DNA of 64,000 nt from Allacma fusca (Eukaryota; Arthropoda; Collembola; Symphypleona; Sminthuridae): positions 31,620,001 to 31,684,000 of the forward strand of contig OX359246.1 of assembly GCA_947179485.1 (NCBI GenBank), read 5' to 3'. Made by a program: the position numbers and the translations under genes. Positions within the stretch are counted from its first letter, which is position 1, and each line of letters opens with the position of its first letter. Of this stretch, positions 46,541 through 57,237 are shown piece by piece. The notes under the pieces are model-generated. The model ran no database searches. It worked only from the letters and a program-made list of their open reading frames with translations, and was not told where the DNA came from.

Positions 46541-47476
46541 ATGGCATTCAATCCGGAAGTTTCAAGTCCGCACTTCAGACCTCCAAATACGGATCATTTG
46601 ACTGGTTTTCCAACGGGATCGCAAGAAAATGATCCCATGTTCAGGCAAATCATACAATCCGTGGAATCCGACTCTGCCAAACCCTATCTTTGTGGATACT
46701 GTAGTTTCAAATCCGCAGACATTAATTGCATGAAATATCATATCGATCATGACCATTGTCAAAGGCGTATTGATAAAGATGGTGGAAGTTCATCGCTTTT
46801 AAATAATTTGCTACGATGGTGTTTAAAATCTCCAGACAGAAATCCTCAACTGAGAAATTCCCATAATTTCCCTCTTCAAGTATTGCAGGACAATAGTAAC
46901 AACAAAAGTTACCAGACTCAGTCCTCTGAAGCAGGAAAACCATCTTTTCAATGTAAATTTTGCAATTCGGAATTTGGTTGCAAGTTATCCTGCCGAAAGC
47001 ATGAAATCCTCCATTTTTTAAACAAATACTTCCCCTGTGCTCACTGCATGTTTATATCGCCATCTTTACAAGTCCTCACAAAGCATCGATTGGAACACCA
47101 TACGGCCGAAAAGGATGAAATTAGCACTCAAAGTAGACACCCTTCAAATTACCCGACTCAAACTGGGATAATTTACACTCCGTACGTATTTGAATGTGGC
47201 TTCTGCAAATTCTCCGCCCAGAATTCCAACTCTCTGGAAGCTCATTTGAGGAAAGTTCACTTCCCATATTTAGCGGGGCAACAATGTCAGGTTTGTGGAT
47301 TGGCTTTTTCCAAGGAGGAAGATTTCTGGAATCATGTGACGTACAAACATACCCCTGAATTTCGGCGTGAACCATTTGGAGGAACTCTACCAGTCAATCA
47401 AAATTTGCTATGCTCCTTTTGTAATGGGAGATTCTTCTGGGAGGAAGCTTTTTTCACGCATTTACTGGGCTGGTAA
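46541..47476 (+). CDS. C2H2 zinc-finger protein
   Basis: A single-exon 311-residue protein. Five C2H2-type fingers are visible: CGYCSFKSADINCMKYHIDH (Cys51, Cys54, His67, His72), CKFCNSEFGCKLSCRKHEIL, CAHCMFISPSLQVLTKHRLE, CGFCKFSAQNSNSLEAHLRK and CQVCGLAFSKEEDFWNHVTY, each completed by a His. A sixth starts CSFCNGRFFWEEAFFTH and stops three residues later (LGW) without its last His. Linkers are irregular rather than TGEKP, so DNA contact by a regular array is less sure; RNA or protein binding is possible. It is presumably nuclear. A polyadenylation-like aataaa follows near 47594. Confidence 0.82.
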   Translation: MAFNPEVSSPHFRPPNTDHLTGFPTGSQENDPMFRQIIQSVESDSAKPYLCGYCSFKSADINCMKYHIDHDHCQRRIDKDGGSSSLLNNLLRWCLKSPDRNPQLRNSHNFPLQVLQDNSNNKSYQTQSSEAGKPSFQCKFCNSEFGCKLSCRKHEILHFLNKYFPCAHCMFISPSLQVLTKHRLEHHTAEKDEISTQSRHPSNYPTQTGIIYTPYVFECGFCKFSAQNSNSLEAHLRKVHFPYLAGQQCQVCGLAFSKEEDFWNHVTYKHTPEFRREPFGGTLPVNQNLLCSFCNGRFFWEEAFFTHLLGW

Positions 47477-47831
47477 TGCTTGTTGAGTCAACAGATATAA
47501 TTGTTCAGATACATATATACGATATTGTCTACCATGTGTAAATTCTGTATAAATATTATTGAATATGTACATACAGCGTAATAATAATTTAAATAAAGGA
47601 TTTTAGTTCAAATCTTGACTGTTAAGAATTTAATTCTTTTTTGCTTCCGCAAAAATCGACAGGGGCGAATTTTATGTAAATTAAAATATTAATTTGTTGC
47701 AGATATTGTTGCATTATTCCATCGAAAATATAACTCTGCTGTACGTAATTATATAATATAATACTAAAATTAGGGGAGACATGAGATGAGACATGTAGGA
47801 TTTTTAATAAGTACTGTTTCAAAACAGTTGT
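47477..47831. other. Intergenic 3' flanks
   Basis: About 355 bases between convergent genes, containing aataaa near 47594 for the zinc-finger gene. Nothing else was seen. Confidence 0.55.
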
Positions 47832-48146
47832 TTATTTTGGATTAGCTGTAAAAACGCGGAAGTGGGCAGGTTCATCTTTGTCCTCATTGACGGCAACTGC
47901 TGGTCCATTGATGGCAAGAATGTCACCCTTCTCCACAAATTTGGAGTTTTGGTTGTTGAATTGTTTCTGGTCCGCATTTCTCACCCGGACTTTCCCCCCT
48001 GTGCATTTGAGAACTTGTCCTGGCTTCAGAGTTGTAGTATCCTGAGGTGCGACATGCAGAGCCGCGAAGCTTTTCTGGTTTACATTTGGTGGTATCGTTG
48101 GACCTTTGGGTGTCACTTCGAAATTCAGGGGATTTTTGTCAGCCAT
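47832..48146 (-). CDS. Small unknown protein, founder-like member of a two-gene family (104 residues)
   Basis: This single-exon gene encodes MADKNPLNFEVTPKGPTIPP and continues to AHFRVFTANPK. It shares its whole length with the C-terminal part of the gene at 50398: NPLNFEV, NQKS, VLKCTGGKVRVRN, and AHFRVF near the end. There is no signal peptide or membrane helix; the alternating hydrophobic pattern suggests a beta-rich domain. Only one Cys is present. I do not recognise the family. The conservation of a core block in two divergent copies argues that the protein is real and under selection. Confidence 0.7.
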   Translation of the reverse strand: MADKNPLNFEVTPKGPTIPPNVNQKSFAALHVAPQDTTTLKPGQVLKCTGGKVRVRNADQKQFNNQNSKFVEKGDILAINGPAVAVNEDKDEPAHFRVFTANPK

Positions 48147-48880
48147 GGTAGATGTAGATGCTATGAACTTCGTTTGATTTACGAGCTCTAGAATTAAAAA
48201 TACGTTTACAGAATTTTGTGTATAATTATGTTCGGTAGGAAGGCCTTGGGTTGTTGTGTTTCACTCATTGCTTTAATTTATGTATGTAAATGCCTACCTT
48301 TGGCGTCACACCACAAACCGAAATACCGAAATATTCGTACTGTACTATTGTTGTTGTTGTTACTATTAGTATAGTTAGTAGTCTCGGAGAATACGGACGA
48401 AACAAATGAATAATACTGACATTACTGACTGGAAGTTGAACATACGCTCTCTGCTGCACTCATTTACATATTTTGGAAAACTATTCATGTCATAAGACAT
48501 AAAACATTACTGTAGTCAAAATTGACTATACTTACTTCACAGCACCAAAGCTCTGCGACAATCTTATGTATTCATTTTTTCTGCACATTAGCATTGAGTC
48601 ACAGTCACGTCACAGATCACAATCACAGATATACGTGCACCACCAATAATAATAATTGCTGGCCTTGATACTTATTACTCCAAAACTACTTCCCTCCTGT
48701 AATTTCGAAAATCCAAAAGTACTATTACCAACATTTTAATTATATTATTTTTTTTAATTCAAATTCTGAAAAATACATCTGAAAAATAAATTTTTTTAAA
48801 TCAATAGGAATGGATTTTGCTCTTCATGACAACCTTTGAATGAGAACACTGCTGTATTCTTACCTAAGTCCCTAAATATT
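48147..48880. other. Intergenic, upstream of the small gene
   Basis: About 730 bases, probably holding the promoter of the 104-residue gene. A (ttg)n tract lies near 48340-48360. There is no gene. Confidence 0.5.
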
Positions 48881-48888
48881 CTGCAAGG

Positions 48889-49680
48889 CAAAGATGTCCA
48901 AATGACTCATCTTAGCCTTATCCATCCTACATTTAAAATTTAGACCAAGCCTACAAATACCCCTACATTTTCATTAGGAGGGCCCAGCCTATGTATAAGC
49001 CTACAGTTTTTGGCAATGCTCAAATTATTCTAGACTCTTTCTACATTTCTCACCTTATTTGGTTTTCCCAACCCACATACTGCATAAATGCATTCTATTA
49101 CGCCGACAATCGTGCCCAAGTTTTACAACGTAGGTCAGCGTTTAAGAATTCCCAAACAAAATACCACAAGAAACATTTTCCGTAGTCAGCATGACTAGGT
49201 AATTGTAAATGCATTAACTGGTTGACAACATATCTCATAGTAAATCCAGCTTAAAATTTTAATCATTATGCTCAAACTCGAATTTCCACTTAAATGGTTG
49301 AGTTTTCATTAGAACTAAAACTGGGAGAATTTTAAATGGTGAGGTTTCTGTCGTAAGTCAAAATGTGAAACCGCACCAATTTTTGACGCCTGATATAAAC
49401 CGTAACAGTTACAATCTGGAAGTATCAGGCAAAGTTTGTTTCTTAATTTTAATTTCACTCGTCATAAATGTCATTAAAAGAACACATGCTTCAGCAGCCT
49501 GCTAATATGCCTATAATTCTACGACACTGTGCCTACTATTTTGTAGGCTAGGTTTTAGCGTTTATTCCTACACCAGATTTTGCTATACTGTAAGCCTTAT
49601 CAACAAATTCCTTGCACCCTACAGCTAATTATACAAAACTACAAATAGCCTACAAATGTTTCTGTAGGCGGATACCTTTA
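48889..49680. mobile_element. hAT-type MITE, same family as 62382-63377
   Basis: Inverted ends caaagatgtcc at the left and ggatacctttа-like ggataccttta at the right. Imperfect 8-bp flanks are ctgcaagg (48881-48888) and ctacaaga (49681-49688). Internal text is shared with the element at 62382, for example ccaaatgactca, gtttacaacgt-like ttttacaacgt, and the terminal ctacaaat...gtaggcgga block. It is non-coding. Confidence 0.8.
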
Positions 49681-49688
49681 CTACAAGA

Positions 49689-50397
49689 GTAATTTTACTA
49701 AAAAAATAGAAAAGCAACGTGTGTAAGGTGTATATATATAGGCCTATAGGCATAACTGTTGCGATCTCCAATCATCAACTCCAACTTCAACTATAGGTTT
49801 TTGTTGTGTTAGTGGCGACAATTATCAAGCTATGCATTTACAGTCCAGTTATGTCCTTTGTCCATTCTTAAGATTAAGAGGAAGCCTACAGTTCAATTTC
49901 CTGGATAAAGTCGTCAAAGACAATGCACGCCAAAATAATTACAAATTTTTTAACTGCTTGCGCTTTTAAACGCGCAAACCAGGGCGAGATGAACGTTTGC
50001 ACGTGTGGAGACATTTTAAGGTACGTCTGGCCCAGTACTCTCACAAAACCTACCTCGAAACATGTGACAATGTTTACAGCTCCTAAAAGTAACATGTAAT
50101 TATCCTGATACACATACAAATGGTAATTATTACTGGTCCTAGTTGACGATAAAGTTGTTGATTGCCCTGGTGCTTAATTTACAACAGTAAAATAGTAAAT
50201 ATAATGCTAAATCAACGCCCTCCTTCGTGCATTCAACTTTGTAATGCATAAAAAGGCACATTTATTAGAATCGAAATTTAAATATGTAAGTATTTAGCTC
50301 ATTAACTACGAAATAAGCAAAGAATGAGGAGGCCACGAAATGTTACACTTTAACGAATTCACTTATATTTCTTGCATTTAACTATAATTACTCGAAT
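49689..50397. other. Intergenic, no gene seen
   Basis: About 700 bases of AT-rich spacer downstream of the second small gene. Nothing was recognised. Confidence 0.5.
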
Positions 50398-50940
50398 TCA
50401 TTTGATCTCAGCAGTGTTGAAGACTCGAAAGTGTGCGTTGTCCTCATGTTCTGGATTAAAGATGACTACTGGCCCCAAGACTTTGAGTACGTCATTCTTT
50501 CCCACGAACAGGGAATTTTCCTCATTGAACCCTTTCTGATTGATATTCCTAACCCGAACTTTACCTCCGGTGCATTTTAGTACTTGGTTTATTTTCAAGG
50601 TTATAGTCTCTTGGGGACCCAAATGGAGAACGTAATAACTTTTCTGATTGATGCCTGCGGGTAATGTACCTTTTTCATTAACTTCAAAATTTAGGGGATT
50701 ATTGTCTTCGTCGTCATCTTCTAAGGTCGGCGGCTCAAGAGGAATAGGTGGAGGAGGAGCAGGTTCACTTTCTTTTCTGTTTTCTTCGGAGGTCCGGGTC
50801 GGGGTCAGGGCCGGGGCCGGGGTCTTGTTCTTGGTCTTTGATTTGGTCTTTGTCTTGCTCTTTCTCTTGGTCGTGTCAGTTTGTTCTTTTGTTTTATGTT
50901 TTTCGTGTTTATGTGCTCTCGGTTTGTGTTTGTCTGGCAT
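50398..50940 (-). CDS. Paralogue of the 104-residue protein with a Lys-rich/Pro-rich N-terminal extension (180 residues)
   Basis: The C-terminal ~100 residues (from NPLNFEVNEKGTLPAGINQK to the AHFRVF near the end) match the protein at 47832 in order and spacing. The N-terminal ~78 residues are new. A strongly basic stretch (KTKTKSKTKNKTPAP) is followed by PAPPPPIPLEPPT and an acidic run (EDDDEDN). Such tails suggest nuclear targeting or nucleic-acid contact, but that is inference. The two genes lie about 2.3 kb apart in the same orientation, so tandem duplication followed by gain or loss of the extension is likely. Family and function are unknown. Confidence 0.7.
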   Translation of the reverse strand: MPDKHKPRAHKHEKHKTKEQTDTTKRKSKTKTKSKTKNKTPAPALTPTRTSEENRKESEPAPPPPIPLEPPTLEDDDEDNNPLNFEVNEKGTLPAGINQKSYYVLHLGPQETITLKINQVLKCTGGKVRVRNINQKGFNEENSLFVGKNDVLKVLGPVVIFNPEHEDNAHFRVFNTAEIK

Positions 50941-51625
50941 ACTTGAAGAAGCGTCTCATAGAAGAATTATTAAGCAGTTTAAGCACCAGGTCCTGTGACA
51001 TCATGATTTTTCGGGGATTGTGCAAGCGCACCTACGGACGCTTGCCAATCACCAACAATTGCCATCCGCGAATTTAGTGAACTGGTAATAGCAATAATGT
51101 CAATAATTAACAGCGTAAAGGTGAATTAAAAGGAAGAGAACTGCCAATGAATCACATTGGGATGGAGATGATCCTACATGTTGCATAGTATTATGCATTA
51201 AATATACATAATTACGTACCTGTGTAATGATAATTTTAAATATAATTTCCAATATTTAACCAAGGAAAGAGCATAGTACCGGTACCAGTTACCATTACCC
51301 AATAGTAGTGGGAGAATGGATACTTTCGTGTCCCACCCCGAAACATACGGAAAGGTCAATTTGAACTTTCTGAAATCGATAAGAAAATTGTAAGTATAGG
51401 AATTTTGCTTTTACATAATAATTTTGAAATTTATTATTTTTATGGTCACTAAACTCTCAAATATTTTTTCATTATTAGGATTTTCAATGAATATATAAAA
51501 ACAAACGATATCATTGCGAAGACAATACTGTCACAGTATCCCATATTAGTCTTAATATCAATCAAGAATTATAAAAGAATCAAGGTTTTTTAAGGATTGT
51601 GTGGGTTGGGTAGTGACAAACGAAA
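50941..51625. other. Intergenic, no gene seen
   Basis: About 680 bases upstream of the 180-residue gene. ORFs antisense to that gene extend here but reflect its biased Lys/Pro codons. Confidence 0.5.
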
Positions 51626-51742
51626 CCAAAATAATTTGTCTGTGACCACTGGGTGGGTTATGAATTTATGACATTCTCTACTCCTGCTTTGGTTCCAACA
51701 AAGTCCATAACCCACTCAGTGGTGCCAGACAAATTATTTTGG
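51626..51742. repeat. Long near-perfect inverted repeat (hairpin)
   Basis: The left arm 51626-51662 and right arm 51706-51742 are reverse complements over 37 bp with three mismatches (shared ccaaaataatttgtctg, accactg and gtgggttatg). The loop is 43 bases. It could be a tiny MITE, a small-RNA precursor or a remnant palindrome. No clear target duplication was seen. Confidence 0.85.
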
Positions 51743-52103
51743 TATAGCTTATGGGAACCTGCTATGCTGAATTTATTATATGTATGTATGTATTACCAGA
51801 ATACCACCACTCGTAAAGAGACTGCAGTATGTACGAGCATTGTTACCTCGTATTTACAACGATTCCTCATTACCACCTCCACACACTGGGTTATGCATGA
51901 AAACTGACTAAGGATGGTGACTTCATCATATAAATAAATATTAACAGTATACTTATAGGTTCTCAAAACAATATTTTCCTTCTTGGACACCTTGGATCTG
52001 GAAAAATGTATTGAAATTATCCTTTTAATGGAAAGCAATCACACTCCCCTTACTGAATAAATTCCGTTTTAAATTACGTTGAGGCTATACATTGATGGTT
52101 GCA
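51743..52103. other. Intergenic, no gene seen
   Basis: About 360 bases without recognised features. Confidence 0.5.
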
Positions 52104-53440
52104 AGATGGCCGTCGTACGAGTTCGAGGAATGTAGATCCCTTAAAGTTAGTAATTTTGGAAGATCTTCAAAATTCTTCTCAAGTTTTATGACCTAATTTT
52201 CAAGAATCGTTCAACCATCCTCTGGAGTTCATTGACAACTTTTGATCCAAGCCAAACAATCTAATAACATTCGCTCCGCCAGCTTTCCGCTATTGCATAA
52301 AATAAATGTCTGAACAATGGCATTTTTTTAGGGAAACTGGCTTTATTGGATCCGAAACTGACGGCATTCAATTAGGGATTCCTTTCTTGTTCCAAATTCA
52401 TGAGCACTTACATTTTGACAGGGTATGTAAATAAAATAATTACAAGCAGCAAGGATTTTAATGTGGGGTGAAAAATCTAGACCTCGTCCTGAAAGATTTT
52501 GACCGTCTGTCGTTGAATTTTCAAGGTACGACACGACCTTGCCTTCGATAGCTCTCGCTTATTCCTAACTTAAAAATATAAGAATATTTATTTATTCTGG
52601 GCTACAGAGTTACAAAATTCCATAGACTCTTGAATGGAGGTTTATTTAATGAATTTCCTGTAACTGTTCAAACTACATAGTTTCAACAATAATAATTAAT
52701 AAATGTCACTTTCACAAAATGGCTAGTTTACTTGAACCCATTTATAATTGATTGAAATTAAATGTGTGCTAATAATAAAATTGACGGTAAAGTATATAAA
52801 TTCAACCCCTCGAATTCTTTATCATCTGGAATACCACGGAAAATTCTTCTTTTCGTCACACTTGGTTTCGCCGTCGTAGCCTTCCTCGGATACCTCTTTC
52901 CTCCTCGGATGACTTCTCGGACTCCTCGCGGACCCTTTTTGTCAGTCATTATTTGTCATGCCCATTTCTGTCCTTTCGAACCTTATTGGTTGATCAATCG
53001 ATCGGCCATTTTCCTCTGCCTTAGTGATTGGCATCTGCAGCGTTTCCTCCAATAGCTTCTCATTCTTACATTCCCTGGTAACATCGTGTAAGTTCTTGAG
53101 TTCCATAAGAACATCTGAAGTTTTCTGGAACTTTAACGTTTTAGTAAACCCAGTCGTAATTTTATCCTCTGGTTGAATCCTTGAATACATTTATCCTCAA
53201 CATCAGAGGAACTATCTCCGTTGCTATGTTGGACCAAGTTCACAAGTCATGGTCCGGTTTGAGATTCCTGACATTAACTGTAGATGATTTTGCTGTTTTG
53301 AGCAAACAAGGGGAAAACAAAATTTTGATGCTATCGTGACTGGACTTTGCGTGGAAACATGCCAGGATCTTCGGAACAACATAAACATTATGAAAGAAAA
53401 TCCGGGATTATTTTCAACTGTCAAACGTGACTCATATAAG
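52104..53440 (+). pseudogene. Degraded F-box/LRR-like gene remnant
   Basis: Two plus-strand pieces look like this family but are broken. Near 52104-52255 a frame reads WPSYEFEECRSLKVSNFGRS and, after a frame change, FQESFNHPLEFIDNF. Near 53226-53440 it reads KSWSGLRFLTLTVDDFAVLS, then after another frame change NFDAIVTGLCVETCQDLRNN. The second piece parallels the end of the intact genes (WPELEQVTVTE, then NLDAALCGISEEE). No F-box piece was found. The DNA between about 52280 and 53220 is unrelated and has an antisense open stretch (52942-53190). Assignment rests on pattern similarity only. Confidence 0.45.
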
Positions 53441-55080
53441 GGGGTATTACAATTAATTTGTTGAATTAAGTAAATTGTTTTCAGAATTGGAAAAACTACG
53501 TATTATTGTAACTGACCCCTAGATTTTTTGTTGGATACGCATTCAAGTATTATCTAAAGGGCTGTAATTATTTTAATGTACATATTCCATAATTTCAAGA
53601 TCTTCTGGGTATGATTAAACCGATTCTACCTCATGTGAACTGCAATTACTGGTACGAATGGAAGAATTTTTAATTTCTGGAAAATTTTTCTAAAGTTTCT
53701 TCTAATGTTTGAAAGTTTTGTTTTTTCATAGCTGTAATATAGTGTTTTAGTAGAGTTTGTGTTTTTTGGGAAGGACTACTTTTTAATATATTTTATAAAC
53801 ATGTAACAATGTGCTATTGAGTGGGAGCTTTGGCGGATGTGCCATATATTTTTTTAATTATTATTATTGGAGGTTAAAGATGTTATGTGTAGGTTTTTGG
53901 GATAATGAATCACTATGCCTTGAACAATTTCCTGAAGCCTTCAGTTTTTGATAGTTCTCAACGCTTCAGCCTCATTTTGATTACCCGGAAATATTTATCT
54001 CTCATCTTTAGGAGATTTGATACAAAAAGGATTAAATCTTTTAAACAAAACGCCGATTGCTTTTGCAGCTAAAGCATCCGACCGAAGTTTTTCCGATACT
54101 ATTATAGCATAATATGTTACTATTCTTCAATAATTTAAAATTTTTAGCTTGTAATTCCCATCTGTTTGTCGTCGACATATTTGTATGTACATACATATGT
54201 GTACATCACTAATGTATTTACCGAACAAAGTGCAAGGATATGGTGTGCAGTAACATTTGCCTCTCTGAGTTCTCCAAGACGAAGTACAGCTACACAATTG
54301 TAGAAATTATATTTTTGTACAGAATTTTCAGAATAAAATTCTCTACAATACAAATACTCTCTGCAATTTTCTAGCATGATTAGATCTTGTAGAACCCAGG
54401 GGAGCAAAGGTTATTGCAGACCCTGTTGAAATAATCATTCATAGCTCTGACAGCAAATTATTTTAGTAATTATTTAAAAATTATAAGATTAAATACTAAT
54501 GTAAGCAAAGGATGTTGTTCAAATGCCTTAATACAAGAAAGTTTCACCAAGGCATGATTGCTTATAAATTCACTTCTACCGAAAAGTGGCTTGGCTTTCA
54601 TTTTTTGTTGGTAGTGTAAGTGTTGAGAAAGCAAGTTCATCCTATCTTTATTTATTATGAGTGCACTGTGACTTTGCCCGTCTTGACGCAAAAAATGATT
54701 TGTTTACTGCTAGTTACTTCAATCAATGCACAACAATGTTAAAGTTTCAAAAATATATAAAATAAATAACACATAAAAGTACGAGCAAGTAGAACATTAT
54801 CAAATCAATACCTAAAGATTGCAAAAATATTTCATGATCGTAAAAACACTAAACATTTAACTAGATTTCTAAATGCCTTCAACTTCCTCTTATTTTCTTC
54901 TTTCAAGACAAGACTGTCTCATTCGTTGATAAATCGAACAAAGGATTCCAGGTGCTTCAAATGGTACCCTACAGTAGTAAAATATTTATCAACACTTCAT
55001 CTCTCCAACATAATTGCTGAACAAATATCTACAACTTCTGCACTTCGTAAAATTATATGTTTCAAGCATAAAAATAATCA
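53441..55080. other. Intergenic, no gene seen
   Basis: About 1.6 kb of AT-rich DNA. Short ORFs at 54144-54407 and 54470-54691 lack domain features. No repeats with definable ends were found. Confidence 0.5.
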
Positions 55081-57237
55081 CTAACAACATTGAATCCCGC
55101 ACATCCGTTTGAGCACTTCGACGCGTAAGTTCGGAAGCCTTGTGAAAGCCAAGAGTCCAGTGACTCTGGATGCAAAAATTACAGGAGAAACATCTGATTT
55201 CCCTTGGCAAGCTTTATGAGGCTTCATTTCTATCCGCAACTTTCGTAAGTCTATGAAATAAAACAAAACCAGCATTTTATATATGATTCATACAGATACA
55301 AAATACAATCACGCTGCAAATGATACCAACGTGAATCCTCATTGTCAGTGTGAGCTGCTACTTACTTGGCATAGAAATAATGCACGGCATTTCCATTGTC
55401 AATTCCAGATCCTTCAACTCAATCGCAGACTTACTCTGCAGTAATTTTGTATCAACTTCAGAAATCCCACAGAACACAGCGTCCAGATTTTGCATCGAGG
55501 AAATGTCTACCTCCTCCAAGGACAACTGCTCCAAATCAGGCCAAATGATCCAAACAGCTTTAAGGTACTCTTCTAAAAAAGTAAATCTTTCTAACGTAAC
55601 ATCCTTTACGCTCGGAAACAACTCCCGAAGAAATTTCATAAGGCTTAGCACAGTTTCGTGAAAGTCAGCGATTTCTGATTTCTGAAACGACCTTAGTGTC
55701 AGTTGTGTAACAGTAGAGCAGGCTTGAACGTCTCCAAGTTGTTTCAGTGGTACTGTGGCATAGGGTAGTAGATTATCCCCACATTCCGTCAAAAATATTT
55801 TCACAAACCTCAAATTTGGGAAGTAATGTATCCACTGGATGTGCTTCAACAATGTTACATCGGATTGGAAGTTTGGAAGGCAACTAATGCCTAAATGAAA
55901 TCTCTGGACTTTTGGCATTGGCTGGATAATATGAATGAACATCAACAGCATGAGCTGGTACTGACTCACGAGCAACTCCGTCAAAGAGAACTTGGAGCAT
56001 TCAAGCATCAATCCAAGAAATGAAAGTAGCATATGAATCGTGTCCTCGAAACGGGTTCCGTTAAATTCAACCGTTATAAAAAACTTTTCAAGCTTTGGTT
56101 TGGTTCGTATCAAATTAAGCAATGAATAGTTTTTATAGTCAATTACTAGCTTATCATTACGAAATACGTAGTAAAAGTCAAACTCCTTCATGACCAGGGT
56201 TAAATACTGTTCCAGAAAGAAAGCCAAGTCCGGATAACGATTCACGCCAAGTAACCTCAAAAGGTTCGGCGAAGCTTCCAAAAGTTCTCTCCGAACAGAT
56301 CTTCCAACAGCTTTCACGTTGATATCGGGCGGTAAATCCAGAATTTTTACATTTGGCAGCCATTTTTTCGTACTTTCTTCAGGAATTTCCAGGAACAACC
56401 GTAAACTCCGAATCTTCGGAGGCAAACTTGTTACTTTAAGTTCAACCAGCCTCGACACGTTCTTGGTTAGGAAGACTTTAATCATAGTCTCTATCTGACA
56501 GTCAATCATCTGCTCCCAATCTATTTCCAGAAAGCGCAGCTCAACTTTCTGAAAAAATGCAGAACTCTCAAAATTTATCGGTAACTCTAAGCACTTGTGA
56601 GTCTTTTTGCTGGGACTGCCTTCGGTCTGGTGTTCAATATTCCTTTCTAACACCGAGCCTTCGGAACCATTGACTTCAGCAGGTCGACACTCTGACTCTT
56701 CTGAACCCTCCACCAAGCCAAGAATCCCGTTTGCACTATTGTACTTATTGTCAGAACCAGGTTTCTTCCACTGAGTTCGGATGACCATCCCATTAAACGG
56801 GATATTGTTCGAAGTCCGTACTAACTTACTCAGCTCATGGTACTCCCGACAAGGGCATATTCCTCGAAGGGAAGCCATAATTTTGGCTTCATTCCGAAGA
56901 ATAGTTCTCGCAATCTGACACCATGCTCTGTTTACCAATGAGCAATTGAGCAAGTCTCTGGGACGGAGATTTTTAAATATTTCCGTCAGTATCTGTGGGT
57001 CAGTAGCAAAAAATAAAATCCGTTCTCAAAGCTCTACACATTTCTATAACATTTAACATTAACTACCAACCTTACAACAAACAGTAAAATTCACATTTCC
57101 TTTTCTCCTCCCTTCCTACAACTAAAATTTCACTAACACAATAATTTACCGCCTCTAAATAAATACAAACTTACCAAGTCAGTTTTAAAGACCCCGGATT
57201 TATTGACCCTTTGAGCAAGCGGATTCCGATCCTGCAT
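55081..57237 (-). CDS. F-box/LRR-like protein D
   Basis: Three minus-strand exons (57237-57175, 56992-55366, 55250-55081) join with phases 0 and 1 to 619 residues. The F-box starts at residue 22, again exactly at an exon start (ILTEIFKNLRPRDLLNCSLV, then NRAWCQ). A charged insertion of about 70 residues follows (LVEGSEESECRPAEVNGSEG). Leucine-rich repeats come after it (SRLVELKVTSLPPKIRSLRL; FPSVKDVTLERF; WPDLEQLSLEEVDISS), then NLDAVFCGISEVD. The last exon (LRKLRIEMKPHKACQG ... CGIQCC) is joined by a phase-1 intron as in genes A to C. It lacks the extra short exon that precedes the F-box exon in A to C. It probably acts as an SCF substrate adaptor. Confidence 0.83.

Noticed and set aside
50648..51077. 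Plus-strand ORFs rich in Ser, Gly, Val and Phe
   Set aside because: They are the complement of the Lys/Pro/acidic tail of the gene at 50398-50940 and show only the mirrored low complexity.
52758..53190. Minus-strand frame with charged residues (52942-53190 and on)
   Set aside because: It ends in a stop within a run that could only continue by changing frame; no splice signals or family were recognised.
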